Under the pieces are notes generated by a model that made no database searches, was not told the DNA's origin, and worked only from the letters and a program-made list of their open reading frames with translations. A stretch of DNA of 64,000 nt from Zea mays (Eukaryota; Streptophyta; Magnoliopsida; Poales; Poaceae), in assembly GCF_902167145.1 (NCBI RefSeq), contig NC_050097.1:138843982-138907981 (forward strand), written 5' to 3'. Of the stretch, positions 11,401 through 23,100 are shown in pieces. Each line of letters opens with the position of its first letter. Within the stretch, counting starts at the first letter, position 1. The position numbers and the translations under genes are program-made.

Positions 11401-11586
11401 ACTTCGAACTTATTTACGTTTTCTACCGCAGCCGAACTATCTCCTCCCCCAGAGCCCTTCGAGTCATTGATCGAGCCAGAGGCAAAGGAATCAGCAGAAA
11501 TTATTAACATGGCCGAAAGCATTTTGGACGAAGTCGTTACTCAACTGCTGACCGAAGCTACAGACAAAATTTTGAAGGAAGAATAA
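8428..11586 (+). pseudogene. Antisense 'putative gypsy type transposon' gene, broken copy
   Basis: Runs opposite to the gag of its element. Exon 1 8428-10489, intron 1 10490-10565 (GT...TATAG), exon 2 10566-11359, intron 2 11360-11431 (GT...CGCAG), exon 3 11432-11586, placed by alignment to the intact gene at 45941-49048. The N-terminus has the acidic DSDSYDVESGGED stretch, then FPLSRFVVEVLKIYQIFLH and TPEAIIRMG, the hallmark of the plant family recalled as PF04195. Disruptions: stops near 9136 and 9297, a frameshift near 9560, a stop near 10847, and a frameshift near 11200. Exon 2 is a Lys/Glu-rich coiled coil. Function unknown. Confidence 0.82.
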
Positions 11587-12672
11587 TAGATATTGTAAAA
11601 ACATTGTTAGAATATTAATGTAACATTTGATGGACTATGCTTGTAATATTTGGTGCTCATGAGTTTTTAATGTAATGTATAAATGGCTTTGTAATTCGCT
11701 TCTTTGCGATGCATGAAACTTTTATTGTACATATCGTTTTTGAGCCTTCAGCGAAAAAACACCTTCCCTTCTTTTCATGCTTCGTAAAGAAGAGTTTTTA
11801 TGCTTCGTGAAAAATCCTCCAATCGTCGCAGAAACATTAATGCTTCGTCAGTAATAGAATTTCTTCCTCGATATCAGAGTACTTCATAAAAAATGCTTCA
11901 AGCGTCGCCATAACACTGATGCTTCGTCAACAATAGACTTTTTCCTCCACTTCAGAGTTGATAAAGCTGTATCTCTTTAAAACATATTTTGTGCCCTAGC
12001 ACAATTTCACTTTTTCGAAGCATTCTCCGAAGGTCAACATTGTATCCCCTTCTTGTGCCATTGATGCAATATGATGTATGATGTTATGTTATGCGAAATG
12101 ATGTGATGATGTTATGCTATGCAAAATGATACTTTGTGCCGAAGACACACACTCACATCCCCATATTGGAATACACAATCTCTTTGCCGTTTATTTTTCG
12201 GCTTCACCGCTTATTTTTCGGTGTATCAGCGCTGACTTTTCGCTGTAAGTTCTGCATTCCCTTAGGAACGTCTTTTGAACTTCTTCACCTTCTATTTCGG
12301 TGGTATTCGCGTTGACTTTTCGCGCTTCGCCTTATATTTCGGCGGTATTTGGCTCTGCATTCCCTTTGGAACGACTTTTGAGCAGAAAACTTACACTGCG
12401 CTCCCTTAGGAACGACTTTTTGTAGCTTCGACAACTTACGCTGCGTTCCGTAGAACGACTTTTTGTAGCTTCGGTGATACTTATGCCGCGTTCCTTAGAA
12501 CGATTTTTGGTAGCTTCGTCGAGTCTGTGTAGAAGATATATTCCACTATGGCAAAAACGAAGCTATTACAAGAAATGAAAAATGACGAGAGAACTAAGTT
12601 TTCAATATTTGTTCCTTATTAAAAAAGAAAATGGCAATGAATGTAAAAACTATTTCAGGAGTAGGATATCTC
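11587..12672. repeat. Spacer with short palindromes between the convergent genes, copy 1
   Basis: No gene. Contains repeats related to the 63-bp repeats of copy 2 (TTTTTCGGTGTATCAGCGCTGACTTTTCGC pattern near 12215-12250, repeated near 12300-12350) and several imperfect palindromes of the type GCGTTCCNTAGAACGA (12265, 12365, 12405, 12445, 12490). CTTCGT/ACGAAG words are frequent. Confidence 0.65.
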
Positions 12673-14199
12673 TCAGTAGATATGCTTCGATTTTGGTACA
12701 GTACTGTTGACTGTACGAGCTTCGGACTCCTCCCTGAAGTCTCGCTGCTGGTGGGTCTGTTGACTCCCTTCTGGCTGCTGGCTTCGTGAATACATAGGTT
12801 GTAGTGGTGGCAGAGGTGGAGGTTGTTGCCATGATGCCTGTGGCTGGCTAGCCGAAGCAATAGAAGCTGCAAGATGATTACCCACATACTCTGGTATGTA
12901 GGGTGAGTGATACGAAGCAGTGTGCATGACCTGCTTCTGCTGGTTCTGTTGGGCTGCAGCTTCTGCTATTTCCTTCTGTTTATGAATGGTGACATGGCAC
13001 ATCCTTGTAGTATGGCCCTTGTCCTCACCACAGAATAGGCAATAAATTTTTCTGGGCTGATCCCCAAACCTTCCTCTGAAGCCCCTGGCGCCTCTGCCCC
13101 TTGGAGCTGGCGGCTGAAGATAGCTTTGTTGCTGCCCCGAAGCTTGCAAGGAATATTGTGGCCTCTGTTGCTGACTTCCTCTGTTGTCATTCTAGGTGGA
13201 GTGGATTGATCTGACGTGCCTTGGGTGAATTCTTCCTCCGAAGCCCCTGGTCATCTCAGAGAATCTGTAGGCTTCCTCCTTTCTTTGTCGAAAATCATTG
13301 TCAACATGGATGTATTCCTCCATCTTTTGGAGCAGCTTCTCCAAAGTCTGTGGAGGCTTTCTAGCAAAATACTAGGCAGTAGGTCATGGACGAAGCCCCT
13401 TGATCATGGCCTCAATGACAATTTCATTGGGCACTGTAGGCGCTTGTGCTCTCAGGCACAAGAACCTTCGGACATATGCTTGGAGATACTCCTCGTGGTC
13501 TTGCGTGCACTGAAACAAAGCTTGAGCTGTAACTGGCTTCATCTGAAAGCCCTGGAAACTTGTTACCAGCATATCCTTGAGCTTCTGCCATGAAGTAATA
13601 GTTCCTGGCCGAAGAGAGGAATACCACGTTTGGGCCACATTCTTAACTGCCATGATGAAAGACTTGGCCATGACAGCTGCATTGCCTCCGTATGAGGATA
13701 TAGTTGCTTCGTAACTCATCAAAAACTGCTTCGGGTCTGAATGCCCATCATACATCAGAAGCTGAGGTCGCTTATACGATGGGGGCCATGGGATAGCCTG
13801 CAGTTCTGCTGCCAAGGGAGAAGCATCATCAAAAGTAAAGGTACCATGATTAAAATCATCATACCATCCATCATCATCGAACAAGCCTTCTTGATGAAGC
13901 TCCCTGTGTTGGGGCCTTCGATCTTGCTCATCTTGAGCAAGATGACGTACTTCTTCAGTGGCTTCGTCAATCTACCTCTGAAGGTCGGCTAGTCGGGCCA
14001 TCTTCTCCTTCTTCCTTTGTACTTGTTGATGAAGCATCTCCATGTTTCTGATTTCTTGGTCCAAGTTGTCCTCCTGGGGTGTTGGACTAGTGGCCTTCCT
14101 CTTCTGGCTTCGGGCCTCTCGAAGAGAAAGGGTCTCCTGGTTCGGGTCCAGCGGCTGCAGAGTGGCAGCCCCTGTCGCTGAAGCTTTCTTCGGTGGCAT
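12673..14199 (-). pseudogene. Zeon-like gag, broken copy
   Basis: ATG at 14199 (MPPKKASATG). Same layout as the intact gag at 43423-44937: coiled-coil N-terminus, capsid-like core (YDGHSDPKQFLMSYEA, AQTWYSSLRPG), zinc knuckle CLFCGEDKGHTTRMC near 13030-12990 and a Gln/Pro-rich tail ending SKHIY. Broken by a stop at about 13972, a frame change near 13885-13910, and stops near 13384 and 13370 and near 13190. Neither full capsid nor full nucleocapsid can be made from it. Confidence 0.88.
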
Positions 14200-14258
14200 G
14201 ACGAAGGTCAGTGCTTGCCGAAGGTGGTCGAAAAGAGTTCATCGGAGGTGGGATCCAA

Positions 14259-14928
14259 TGTTGGGGACTTGTTCTCAAATGCTATGAGTTAAGAACAAGG
14301 CAACACAAAAAATATTAAACGTCAAAGTCCTTCGTCCTTCGAAGCATTATTTCCCTTGGGATATAATGATTTTCGGACGAAGGTTATGAAGGACATACCT
14401 TCATCAGCGTAATATTTAATAATGAAGAGAGAATCATATGAAATATAAAAGATAACATGGATAATTATGTATTATTATCAAATCATTTCTATTTTATTAT
14501 TATGGAAAAATAGAAATGATAACAAGTTAAAAATGTACCTTCAGCTCGAAAGAAGGTAAGAGTACAAGCGTGACGCAAAAGCAAATGCCAAGTCAGTGTG
14601 AACAGTACGGGAGCACTGTTCATCTATTTATAGGCACGGGACGCAACCCATGTAAAATTACACCCATGCCCTTTACATTTGCTAATGACTCTATAGTAAT
14701 CCATCGAGGTTTAAATAGCCTTTTCCCCTTTAAGTCGGTTTCCTTTTCTGCTATCATGCCAAAGCTCCCCTGCGCATAGCTTCGGCTCTGCGCCAACCTT
14801 CGTATTCTTTGTGCTTCTTCACACTATGGTTCTGATCCGAGTCCGAAGGTACCTGTTCATGTATTATACTCCAGAAATATTGTTAAATCATGTTTTTGAG
14901 GACCTTCGGAAGACGAAGGCCCCCAACA
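14259..14928 (-). repeat. 5' LTR of Zeon-like copy 1
   Basis: 670 bp, same length as its partner, about 17 substitutions, most of them C/T or G/A changes as expected of methylated DNA. Confidence 0.93.
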
Positions 14929-14933
14929 GGCAG
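14929..14933. other. Right TSD of Zeon-like copy 1 (GGCAG)
   Basis: Identical to 7450-7454. Confidence 0.92.
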
Positions 14934-15650
14934 TTTACTTATCTGGCCCTTGGACGTACCCTATTCTTTTCCATTTATAGGTCCTATCTTAACTCCATCC
15001 ATTATGGTACTCATATCCTTTGTCTTATGCCTATTTACCTCCTCTCCTACATCCTTGTTTGTTATCACCTTCAGACCCTCGTGATATATATTCCCTTGCC
15101 ATCCTGCTTACATTGAACCTACCCTTTGAAGCCTCCTCATTTCCATCCCTGTTTGGGGATAATGCCTCATCTATTTCATCATCGATTGCTCCCCCTTCTT
15201 CGACGCCTTGCAAGTTTTGTCTAAAATCGTGTGTTTGTCCGTTATCACCTTAACCCTTGTCATCCCTCGATCTTTACCTTGATGCTTATCATGTACCCAT
15301 ATTTTAAAGCTTCCTCTCCAATTTCAGTTCAAGGGTGTTGTCTTACCTATCCCGCCCTTGGTCGTTTCCTTTTTCTCTGTCGCATTGCAAGTCTTAGCTT
15401 TTGCTCGATATCACCCTTATCTTTCTAATATGTAGATCTTTCCATGATGCTATTCCTATGCCTACCTTTTGAAATATCAATCTTTCCCATCTCAATTTGA
15501 GAATGATGTTTTACCTATCCCAACCTTGGTTGCATTTTCTCCCTTGCCGGTTACAATTCTTGCTTTAACTCCATCCTTTATTATGCTCATGCCCCTATCA
15601 TGCATGCCTTATCATTCCCCTTGCCTTTCGATGGCCTTAGAGTAGTTTCC
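14934..15650 (+). repeat. Degenerate tandem repeat array, right half
   Basis: Continuation of the 6600-7449 array after the Zeon-like insertion. The TTTTACYTATCCCRCCCTTGG motif recurs near 14934, 15340 and 15508. The break falls inside one unit and is restored exactly when 7455-14933 is removed. Confidence 0.65.
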
Positions 15651-16289
15651 CCCGTTGTAAGGAAAGACCCCCATCTAGTTAACATTAACGTATAGCAACG
15701 AGTTGTTTGTTGTTATATGCTTGTGTTGTTTGTCTTTGTGTGATGACTGATTTGCTTCTTTGTGATGAGTGTTGATATGTTGTGGCCTTTGGTCCGCAAT
15801 GACATAAGTTTTCTAGCTGAGTCTAATAGAGTTAGGTAGCTCGGTCCTCTCCCTTTCCTCTCTTTAATCCATCTATGATTACCTTTTCTATCTATACCCT
15901 TCCCTCTTGCACCTGCCTGGTTGGCAACCTCCAACCTCTCTTAATCAGTTAAGATCAGAGTCGGCAGCATTTTCCCCAAGTGCGTATCAACGCTCCTGTT
16001 AAGGGGGTTAGCCGCTAACCCCAATGAAGACAATGCGATCAACATCAACCAACAAGATTGAAGTGGCGCAGTAGAAGCATGTGTGGGTCCTAACCCACAT
16101 GTCCAAGAGATCCTCAAGAATTGCATCGATCGGTCTCAAGCATATGAAGGTCAAAGCAACATTTCCGCAAGTTAATCTTGTAGAGAAGTCAACTCAAGAA
16201 AGTTGTGAACAGCCAAAGAACCAACATTGTTTTCTTGCTAGCTTCTTCTTGAATCTCGGGGGCGAGATTCCTGTTAAGGGGGTTAGATC
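15651..16289 (+). other. 3' untranslated part with duplicated PPT
   Basis: No gene found. The word CCTGTTAAGGGGGTTAG occurs twice, at 15995-16011 and 16270-16286; the second copy is followed after three bases (ATC) by the LTR and is the likely PPT. Confidence 0.6.
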
Positions 16290-17539
16290 TGTAACACCCT
16301 AAATTTGGGGGTATAAAATTTCTTTTCCAATATCCACCAAATTCAGGTGTTACCTTCTCTTTTCCAGGCTTTTCTTTTGCCTAAAGAGTGAGAAATTATT
16401 TTGTTTTATATCTATGTTTAAACCTAATAAATTAAAACCCTAGAGGGGTTTTGATTATTGCATCATGCTGGAGCATCTATTTTTATGATGATTGTGCTTT
16501 GTTGTGCATTCATCTAGATTCATAAGGCATGGTATATTTGGAATTCAAAACTAAAATTAAATTTAAATAGAAAGGGAAGAAAAGAAATAGATAAAGAAAA
16601 GAAGAGGAGCATAAAAGAAAAAAGCCCATAATCCTTTCCCCAATCCTGGCCCATCCCTTCCCCCCTCCTCCCTCTCGGCCAGCCCAGCTCCCTGGCCCAC
16701 CCACGCAAGGCCCACCTCTCTCTTTCTCCCCTCTCCCCGCTTGCGTGGCCCAGCGCCACTCCGTCGGCCTGCCCCCGGCCCACGCGCATCCCCCTGCCCA
16801 GCAGCGCGCGCAAGACCCACCACAGCCCAGCAGTCGCGCCCTCCCAAACCCTAGCGTGCTGCCACCTGGCCGACCTGCCCAACGCGTGGCGCACTCCCCT
16901 AGCCACCGCCGCGCCTGCGCAATCGCCGCGCTCGCCCGCAGTCGCCGCGCGGCCTAGCTGCGACCTGGTACCCTGACGCGGCTCCCCTGCGTGGCCAGCG
17001 GACGGTGTGGCTGGCGCGGCCAACTCGCGCAGTCCCTGCGCAGGATGCCCTAGCCGACCCCGACATCTTGACCTGTGCGCGACCGCAGCATGAGTCCCTA
17101 GTCATGATCGCCGCTGTCGCTGCGTGTCTGCGATATACGTCATTGTCATTCATTGTGCGTCGGAACTCCGACAACTCTTGCCTAGCCACTCGTCCAATCA
17201 TGCAGTCGCTGTTCGCGCGTCATGCGCACCAGGTTCCCGTCGCGCGCTTTGCGCGCGTTAACATTTTTTCCCCACATAAAGTTGATTGAGTTGGTTAATC
17301 CATTACATATTGGATCGACAAATATTAGCGTAACCAAGTAATCTAGGATAAGTATTAAAGGTGTTGGGATATATGATAGATAATTGTTAATAGGACTAAG
17401 TTGAGGTAAAACACTATAGTTGATATTCACTTAGCGTGACCACGATTCGTCAAACCCCTGATAAGCGACAGTCCTAGAACTGCGTTCTCATAGCGCGCTC
17501 ACTGTAGCATGTGTGTGGCATGTCGTCAGGATCCCGACG

Positions 17540-17625
17540 ACATCCGTCTACCCCTAGACGATGTTCGTCTACCCGTAGACGACGCTCGTCTACCCCCCTC
17601 CCACCGAACTCGTTCGTCTACCCCG
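17540..17625 (+). repeat. Short direct repeats, CGTCTACCC units
   Basis: Four spaced copies of CGTCTACCC alternating with TAGACGA words, so each unit is also partly self-complementary (GTCTAC...GTAGAC). Confidence 0.6.
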
Positions 17626-17689
17626 TGTGTTAGTAGCATTATTTTGTCACGACGCAAGTGTTAATTAATTAGTGAATTATTTGTTCATT

Positions 17690-18660
17690 CGATATTTTAG
17701 AATAACAATTTAAATAGAACTAATTTTATAATTTTATTAACGCTTTATAAATACAAGTTAATGTGATCAATGCCTATTCAAATATTTTAATCAATAAGTG
17801 TTTAGTATAAACACGATGTCTGTTAGCGGCTTTCGTGTGTCGTGCGCGTCATCGCACTATCTATGCGTTGTTCGCACGTGTAGAGCTCGTCGTCGTCATG
17901 TTGTTCGTGTGTCTGGTTTGCGCATTGTCGCGTGTCGTTTGCGTGTGTCGCACGTGCTGTCTCGCGTGTCGAACACATGAGTCTGCAATGCGTGTTCGTG
18001 ATAATAAATTGTTTTCGCTTATGAGCATTCACGTTAATAACGTTAATCTGTCATGTCTCATATTTTAAATAATTTATTTAATGTTTGTTCAACTAATATT
18101 GATTGGATTAACACTCCAATTAGATTATGATTAGTTTCCAACTTGCACCTTGATAATAACTAACATGGTTAATGTTAACTTAACCACTTTTTAGTTATTT
18201 AATATTTGTTTAGTTTAATCACGTTGTTTATTTATTAGTTTCGCATGTCGGTCCGCACGTACCGTGCGCGTGCCGCGATGCTGTTTCGCGCACGACGTCA
18301 CGTCTCGTTCGCGAGTGTCGCGCGTGTTGTTCGCAAGCGTTGTCGCGCATCGTTCGCATGTGTCGCGCACCTTGCCGTGTGCCATTCGCGCACATCGCGC
18401 GTTGTCCGCGCGCTAAGTCGTTTGTGTCCGTGCGTCGCGCACATCGTGTTTGCATGTCGTGCGTCGTTAATTCGTCTCGTTTAGAATCGCTCATATTAAT
18501 TAAGTTACTTGGTTAACTGTCAACTATTAAAATAGTAAGTTAGTCAAAACTAAGTAGTAGTATTAATTTACATTTGATTAATATCAATTAATATAATTAT
18601 GTCGAATTGAATATTCTAATTAATACTTGTTTAGTGTAAACACGTTAACCTCTCGATCGT
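17690..18660 (+). repeat. Three degenerate modules, AT-rich plus CpG-rich
   Basis: The junction sequence TGTTTAGTNTAANCACG recurs near 17800, 18205 and 18625, about 410 bp apart. Between copies an AT-rich half alternates with a half dense in GTCGCGCGTGT words (17815-17990 and 18240-18470). Confidence 0.5.
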
Positions 18661-18765
18661 AGCTTCAACCGTCGTGTTTCTTTCCCTCGCATGACCATAT
18701 AATCGAGCTCTATTTTATGCTGCATGTTCTTATAACATTTTATCTTGTATGGTGTAATGTTCTTA

Positions 18766-18767
<2 letters not shown>

Positions 18768-18826
<59 letters not shown>
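18768..18826. repeat. Microsatellite (AT)n(GT)n
   Basis: About 19 AT units followed by about 10 GT units. Confidence 0.95.
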
Positions 18827-20183
18827 TTGCTTGTGCTTGTTCATCTTCGCGTCGCATTGCAATTAGATCGCGATTTGTTTTCGCGCTTCGAGGAATCGAC
18901 GATCAAGTGTTGGCGACCAAGTGATCAAGCTCTCCGAGTTCTACGAGATTGAAGACCCTGAGCATCTGTTTGGTGAAGGCAAGTGTCCTCTGACCTATTA
19001 TGTCCTACATACTTTATAATTCATCGTCCCGCATTACTTAATTGAAACCTAAGGATTGACTAGCTTTCTATATACCTTGTCCTTGATTACCTTTTGGGTT
19101 ATTATGGTTAGCTTCATGCTATTACTTTACTTTAATCAATGAACATGATGTGAATATTTATGATATGATGATGTTATCCTGATGATGATCTTGTGATATT
19201 TTAGGGGGCTCGGGCCATTTTCCCTGAGTACCTCTCTGTAAGGACCTGTTCGTGGAGTGACCACCCGGGATAACAGTGCAGCCATGAGGGTGGAATGGGA
19301 TGCCCTTAGCTGATTAATTAGATGAACCTGGGGGTATAGTTGGCTTTGTCGGAGGGCCGTCAATAGGGGCTGGGGCATAGTGCTCGCTCTGCTAAGGTGG
19401 GGTGCAGAGGTTCATTCGATTTGGTTTTGTTAGTCACCCACCTTGGGGAGGTGTACTGCGTTTGTACGAAAGGGAATCATGACTCGTGGGTAAAGTGTGT
19501 GACCTCTATAGAGGGTTAGAAACTGATATATCAGCTGTGCTCACGGTTATGAGCGGCCTTGGGATCCTCTTTGATTAGAGATATAGATGATTTGAGATAC
19601 AATTGGTTCGATATACAATGGTTCTACTTATTATTTTGTTCGAATGATGACAATGATGTTCCTCGATGAGGAAATGATTCATGGGTTGGTTATTGCTAAA
19701 ACTTGGCTCCCACTAATAATAAATACTTGACCAACTAAAAGCAACTGCTTTGACCTTAACTCAACATAAAGCTAGTCCACCTCAGCCAAACGGGACATTT
19801 GCTGAGTACGTTGATGTGTACTCACCCTTGCTTTCACAAAACACTAGGTTGCCTTTGGTGCAATCTATGCTCAGGTAAAGAAGAAGGCGTCGAGGCGGAT
19901 CTCCAGGAGTTCCAGGATTTTGGCATGTTCGAGGATTAGGCTAGCGACCTCCCCCAGTCAGCTGCCTGTGGTGGGTTTATTTACGTTGGCTACGTTTCTA
20001 TTCTATGTACTTTGATTATATTATGTAAATGACTCTAGTCTTTCATATTATTAGTTACTCTTTATTGTTATTCGAAGCATTGTGCTATGATGAGTCATTT
20101 ATGTAATCGTCGTGTACGTTAATTTCTAATCCTAGCACGTACATGGTTCGCACTCGGTTTATCTTCCAAAACCGGGTGTGACA

Positions 20184-23100
20184 AATGTACTCCTCTTGAG
20201 AATCTTCACAGAATTGAAAGTGCATTTGGCAAGTCAATGAAATACTTGATGCACATATCTAGTGGGAGCATATTATATATCTTGTGTCTTAGAGAATAAG
20301 TTTCTCTTGAGTAAGATATACTAACTCAATCCATAATGGTAGAATTGTATCTCATTCTTACGGATTGTAATCTTCATTTTCTAAAAAGCTACTCTTGATG
20401 CAGTTTAAAATTCTCTTATCGTTAAAACTAAAAGTGCATATAAATCCTTTATTTCAGTTGATATTCATCATATGCGTATGCACTAACATGGATATGATTT
20501 TTTTAACTGTAAAAGTTGAAATTAGTGATCCATACTCTCTAAATTTTGGAAACCTACAAATTGATATCTTAGAATTCTACTTTAATCGGTATCCATATGA
20601 TTCACACTAGATTAGATCACTAAATTGTAAATTCCATGCATAACTTGTCCTCATTGGTTAAGATATGATATGAAAGCTTGAGCGACTAACCTTGATAAGC
20701 TAGGTGCACCCAAGATCAAGCTAGGTACATTATCAAGAAGACGTTCACCAATGATGATGTATCAATAAAAGTTGAAGCCAAGAATAAGTCCCTAAGAAAC
20801 AACCATGGATGAAGGGCACTTGACTACAACCCATCTAAGCATATAACATGATCAACATGGGTTGTTTGAAGAGCAAGTTAAGTGAAATGTAACAAAAGGA
20901 TAAAAGGCTCATATTCTTAACTCTAGCTCTTATCTGTGTGATTACATATTGACTTGAAACCACGTAAGATGGTTGTCAAGTATATGTGGGTGCCTACACA
21001 AGGAGAAAGGCCACAATAAGGAATGTGTGGGTACCCAAGGCTCTTACTACTAATCTCAAAGGACCCAATTCAAATTGGGTACCAAGATATGAAGCTTAAA
21101 CTTGTTTTGCAGGATCACTCCTTCAATGGATCAAGTTGGGTGCTCAATAATGAATGTATAAATCATATTTGGAGATAGTAGCAAGGGTGGTAACAACTGA
21201 ATCTCAAGTGCATATTATTTTCAAATCTTATCTCTTTTGTGACTTGTGTAGCCACTAAGGGAAAAGAAGCACTTGAGGATATACATCAGTTATTGATTAT
21301 GAAATAAAGGTCCAATTGAAATATGAATGAATATTATCATATGGTGAACAATCCAGAATTATGTGATGTATTCTCTATCTAGTTAATTTGGATTTGATTC
21401 TTCTATATTAGACACTCACCATAATATGGATTAAGTCAGCCCTTTAGACTTCATTGAATAACCATGCATATTATCCATGTCATTCAAAATATATTATGCA
21501 TGAGGGTTCAAGGCAAATTTAGTCCATATTATGAGGTTTCTCTGTTTTAGCAACTCACTTGCCTTCCTCATATAAAGGGTTGCTAAATAAAAAAACTAGT
21601 GCTTGTGCTACTAATGTCATCTCTTGTGTTGAGTTTATCCATAGAAAATATATGTTAAGAGATGGTGCTTGTTTTAAATTGGATAAATCACAAGCTTAAA
21701 GGATACTATTCAACTAAAGTAAGATGAAGTTGATAAGAGGCCAAGGTATGAAAACTTACTCTCATTCAGTTGTTTTAGTATTCTATCCTTAGTGGGATGT
21801 ACCATAGTATAGGTTAATTTCCTTGCAATATAAAATGTTCAATAGTGCATATAACTTTGACATCAACTATATGTGTGTACTAATTTAAAGGAATTTAATC
21901 TATCCTTTTGGGTTTCAAGAATGATGATTCATTTTCCATCCACATATAAGAATTATCATTTGTGAAACCCTCCCTTGTGTTTCTAATGCTCTCTTTTCTA
22001 AGTGTTTCAATAAGGTCTTTCCAAGTGCTTTCAAGATGGATTCAAAATCTACGGATATAAGAGTCTTGGTTGTTTCAATCATTGAGTTTAAATTGATCTC
22101 ATATCAAGTATGATCGAATCAAGAAAAGATAAAAGAAGTTCAAGGTCACTTGGCTGGATGAAATCGTAAAGAGAAAAGAGATCACAATGATTCAAGAAGG
22201 GAGTTACACTTTTTTGTCAACCAAATAATGAAGATGTGGTGACATATTTATATGATATCCTTCATTATGAGGTTTGAGGTTCATATTAGCATGCTTTACC
22301 CTTTAGAATTTCAATTGATATACTTTCAGTTCTTAAACTTTCAATTGGTTTAATTTTCATCATCTATGTAAAGCATGTTATGTTAAACCAAGATATAGTG
22401 CAAACATCTCCTTTAACCTCGCATTGTTAATGTGCACAAGTGTACTTTGTGTGCTCTTGCATGCACAAATTGAGGGAGAGTTTAGCCTATATCTTGTTAG
22501 ACTAATGATTTCATTCAAGTTCATGTTGTGTAGTCTCACACCTTGGAGAACATCAAATGAGGATGAATGGTTCCATAGAAATGAAAATGAGTTTCTCTTG
22601 AACCTATCAAGAAAATGAGTTTCTCTTGATTGTTTGAAGAGGATAAGTTTCTCTTTGAAATGTCAAGCCTATCAAAAGCTAAGATGGAAATTCATGATTA
22701 TAATGGAGAACATGTAGCATAAAACAAAGGTGTGTCATTCCATGAATTATTGTATAACATTTGTGTATCTAGGCTCTTACATGCTAGTGTGTGCATGTAT
22801 ATGCAATATCTTAAGTCACACTATAAGGTTGCACTTGTGGTGACGATTAAAGAATCTCTAGATATTTGATTAATACCTCTTGTGGTGATGTCATAAGTTA
22901 ATTTTAAGTCATCTTAGTGAGGTATGACTCAAACATCCTAACTTCTCAAGAATCTTGGTTTCAAATATTGCATATCATGTCTATTAGTATACCTTTTGAT
23001 TATGAGTAATTCCTTCAATTGGTACTATTTCACATTTCATAATTTATTTGTACCGAGGTTCAAATTGTAGAACTTAATCCTCTGACCTCACAAGTCCAAG

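Larger units (their letters stand above)
7455..14928 (-). mobile_element. Complete Zeon-like Gypsy element, copy 1
   Basis: 7,474 bp bounded by 670-bp LTRs and flanked by a 5-bp TSD, GGCAG (7450-7454 and 14929-14933). In element orientation: 5' LTR (14928-14259), PBS TTGGATCCCACC, gag (14199-12673, broken), a repeat-rich spacer, a gene on the opposite strand (8428-11586, broken), PPT GCGAGGGGCTAC and 3' LTR. There is no pol. I count about 17 base differences and no indel between the LTRs (about 2.5 percent), which at the usual grass rate of 1.3e-8 per site per year means roughly one million years. Confidence 0.92.
5926..20183 (+). mobile_element. Coding-free long-LTR Gypsy element (Del/Tekay-like), 5' LTR outside window
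   Basis: Starts with the last base of the 5' LTR and a PBS at 5927, continues through a TC-rich interior to a PPT and a 3.9 kb 3' LTR (16290-20183). The interior totals about 2.9 kb once the nested element at 7455-14928 is removed. I find no gag or pol motif in it; it consists mainly of degenerate repeats of roughly 170-240 bp. The LTR shares blocks with the LTRs at 61200-63994 and (reversed) 29255-32004, placing it with Del/Tekay-like elements. It would need proteins from a relative to move. The right flank is AATGT in Copia-like sequence. Confidence 0.75.
16290..20183 (+). repeat. 3' LTR of the coding-free Gypsy element
   Basis: 3,894 bp, TGTAACACCC at the start and AACCGGGTGTGACA at the end. 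The 5' end forms an inverted repeat (16291-16308 with 16337-16353). The centre is variable: a GC-rich block (16650-17260), short CGTCTACCC repeats (17540-17625), CpG-rich/AT-rich modules (17700-18660) and a microsatellite. The last kilobase aligns by eye with the LTR at 61200-63994. No TSD partner is visible because the 5' LTR is outside. Confidence 0.82.

Noticed and set aside
16520..17200. GC-rich frames on both strands of the 16290 LTR
   Set aside because: Compositional artefact; no recognisable motif and inside an LTR.
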